NCBI RefSeq assembly: GCF_029027965.1
Contig: NZ_CP119082.1
Coordinates: forward strand, 1,716,001-1,780,000
DNA from: Paracoccus sp. S3-43
GTDB taxonomy: Bacteria; Pseudomonadota; Alphaproteobacteria; Rhodobacterales; Rhodobacteraceae
DNA: 64,000 bases
Reading direction: 5' to 3'
The translations under genes were made by a program, and so were the position numbers. This document shows positions 62,574 through 64,000 of this stretch, piece after piece; position 1 is the stretch's first letter, and each line of letters starts with the position of its first letter. Under the pieces are notes generated by a model that saw only the letters and a list, made by a program, of their open reading frames with translations, had not been told where the DNA came from and did not search any database.

Positions 62574-64000
62574 TGGACCTGCGCCAGGCCCTGTCGGAAA
62601 CGGCATTCGGCAGCCCCGCCCCCGCCGCCGACGATGCGGCCCAGCCCTGGATCGCGGCGGCGGCGGTGCTGACGCATTTCGAACCGCTGACCCTGCGGTC
62701 GGATTCGGGCACCCTGTCGCCCATGTCGCCCGCGATGGTGGATCTGCTGGACGCGTCGGCCCCCAGCCGCGCGGCCCGCCACGCCCGGCGGCTGCGCCAC
62801 GCCGCCCGCAGGCAGGCGCTTGCCCGGCTGGGCACGCGCCGGGCGATGGCGGCCCAGCTTCTGCTGAACCCCGCCCCCGACCATCCGACGCAGGCGGCCT
62901 TTCAGGCCCTGGTGCAGGACGATCCCTCGGCCGTCCGCAGGCTGCTGGATTCGAACGATCCGGTCGGGCTGGCCGCCCTGGGCGAGGCGGCGGGCTGGGT
63001 CGAGGGCATCCTGGACGGGCTGCCCTCGGCCCGCGACATCGACGACCGACTGTCGCGCGCCCGGCTGCTGGCGCCGCTGCGCCGTCTGGTGGGCGAACAT
63101 TTCGCCGGGCGCGAAGACGTGCTGGCCGAAATCGCCGCGCATCTGGACCTGGCCCCGGAAGGGTCGGTGCTGATGCTGCAAGGGCCGGGCGGGGTGGGCA
63201 AATCCACGGTGCTGGCCAAGTTCATCCTGGACGCGGTGGAAAAAAGCCCCCATCCGCCCACCGTGATGGTCCTGAACCTGGACGATCCGCAACTGGTCAT
63301 CGACGATCCCTTCACCCTGCTGCAAGAGGCCGGGCGGCAACTGCGCATCCAGCATCCGGTCCTGAACCCCCGCCTGGACGAGATGCGCGACTATATCGCC
63401 TCGCTGCAACGGCGCAGCCGGTCGATGGATGCGCTGGAATCGCTGTCGGGCGGGGCGGTGGAATGGTCGGCCGTCAGCCGGATCGCCCGCGACATCATGG
63501 CCCTGATCCCCGGCCGGCAACCCGTCCTGCTGGTCATCGACACGTTCGAGGAAGCCCAGACCACCGGGCCAAGCGCCGTCAACCGGCTGATGCAGCTGGT
63601 CGAAAGCCTGCGCGCGGGGAACCCCCGGCTCAGCGTGATCATCGCCGGGCGCGTGGACGAGGCGCAGGCCCCGCGCCGCACCCTGACCCTGGGCGCCCTG
63701 GACCCGGTGGCGGCGCGGGCGGTGCTGGAAAAGGTCGCGGGACTTGGCCCGCTGCCCGACGACCTGGCGGACCAGATCTTCGTTGTGGCGCGCGGCAACC
63801 CGCTGGCCACCCATCTGGCGGGAAAGATCCTCGCCGCCGAGGGGCCGGACAGCTTCCGCCGCGACGTGGATCTGGCGCGACTGATCGGCCAGATCAGGAC
63901 CGAAAAGGTCCAGGCCCAGCTTTACGGCCGGGTGCTGGGCCATATCCGCGACCCTCAGGTGCGGCGGCTGGCCTATCCGGGCCTGATCCTGCGCCGCGTC
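62573..64000 (+). CDS. large STAND/NB-ARC-type NTPase, 3' end outside window
   Basis: ATG 62573-62575 overlaps the preceding stop, and the frame is open to the last base (at least 476 codons). The N-terminal 190 residues are helical and Ala/Arg-rich. Walker A is GPGGVGKST (about residues 204-212), Walker B is in 'PVLLVIDTFEEAQ' (D323), 'VIIAGRVDEAQ' is a sensor-like Arg, and 'ARGNPLATHLAGKIL' matches the GLPLA-type motif of NB-ARC ATPases. Such proteins carry C-terminal TPR, LRR or WD repeats as sensors; that part lies beyond the window. It is the likely switch of the cluster. Confidence 0.85.
   Translation, partial: MDLRQALSETAFGSPAPAADDAAQPWIAAAAVLTHFEPLTLRSDSGTLSPMSPAMVDLLDASAPSRAARHARRLRHAARRQALARLGTRRAMAAQLLLNPAPDHPTQAAFQALVQDDPSAVRRLLDSNDPVGLAALGEAAGWVEGILDGLPSARDIDDRLSRARLLAPLRRLVGEHFAGREDVLAEIAAHLDLAPEGSVLMLQGPGGVGKSTVLAKFILDAVEKSPHPPTVMVLNLDDPQLVIDDPFTLLQEAGRQLRIQHPVLNPRLDEMRDYIASLQRRSRSMDALESLSGGAVEWSAVSRIARDIMALIPGRQPVLLVIDTFEEAQTTGPSAVNRLMQLVESLRAGNPRLSVIIAGRVDEAQAPRRTLTLGALDPVAARAVLEKVAGLGPLPDDLADQIFVVARGNPLATHLAGKILAAEGPDSFRRDVDLARLIGQIRTEKVQAQLYGRVLGHIRDPQVRRLAYPGLILRRV

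Overview
The window looks like the chromosome of a high-GC alphaproteobacterium of the Rhodobacteraceae, probably Paracoccus or a close relative. The evidence is the strong G/C preference at third codon positions, the nifR3(dusB)-ntrB-ntrC-ntrY-ntrX-trkA-trkH-hfq-hflX order typical of that family, an RpoH-type sigma factor, and tightly overlapped operons with ATGA or TAATG junctions. The genus is an inference.

Layout: 1-8.9 kb is housekeeping core. It holds a TerB-like fragment, then a minus-strand operon lgt - MidA-like methyltransferase - pgeF - nadD - dacB, then ubiK, a small membrane protein, an RluA-type pseudouridine synthase, rpoH and a membrane protein of unknown role. From 8.99 to 22.25 kb lies an accessory region bounded by tRNA-Arg(CCG) and tRNA-Pro(TGG), with tRNA-Ser(GCT) inside. 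It carries two IS3-type and one IS5/IS427-type element, relics of phage capsid and serine recombinase genes, a class II Fic protein, and an anti-phage dCTP-deaminase-like gene split by the IS427 element with an uncharacterised partner gene downstream. A 489-bp direct repeat ends in the 3' end of tRNA-Ser and suggests stacked integrations. Several broken transposase pieces and a half tRNA-Pro gene lie near the right edge.

From 22.3 to 52.5 kb is core again. It holds DUF192 and cold-shock proteins, pdxH, fabI, a LysE exporter, gpt, a PRC-barrel protein, trpE after a PpiD-like chaperone, an aminotransferase, trpG-trpD-ung, hflX-hfq, trkH-trkA, ntrXYCB-dusB, sdaA, a lipoprotein, and a YjbH/GfcB-type exopolysaccharide pair. 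Both NtrC and NtrX lack the GAFTGA loop needed to contact sigma-54.

From 52.5 kb to the end the region is accessory and partly decayed: remnants of an ABC ATPase and a type 2 IPP isomerase, two DUF2382 stress proteins, a dead IS5 element and a frameshifted gene of unknown family. It leads into a cluster at 57.1-64 kb made of a V8/trypsin-like protease, a convergent 760-residue membrane protein, an EAD1-like domain fused to a trypsin-like protease, an EAD1-like domain fused to a P-loop NTPase, and a STAND/NB-ARC-type NTPase that runs off the window. This resembles the EAD-based NTP-dependent conflict systems described by comparative genomics and is the strongest candidate for an unusual immune or programmed-death system here.
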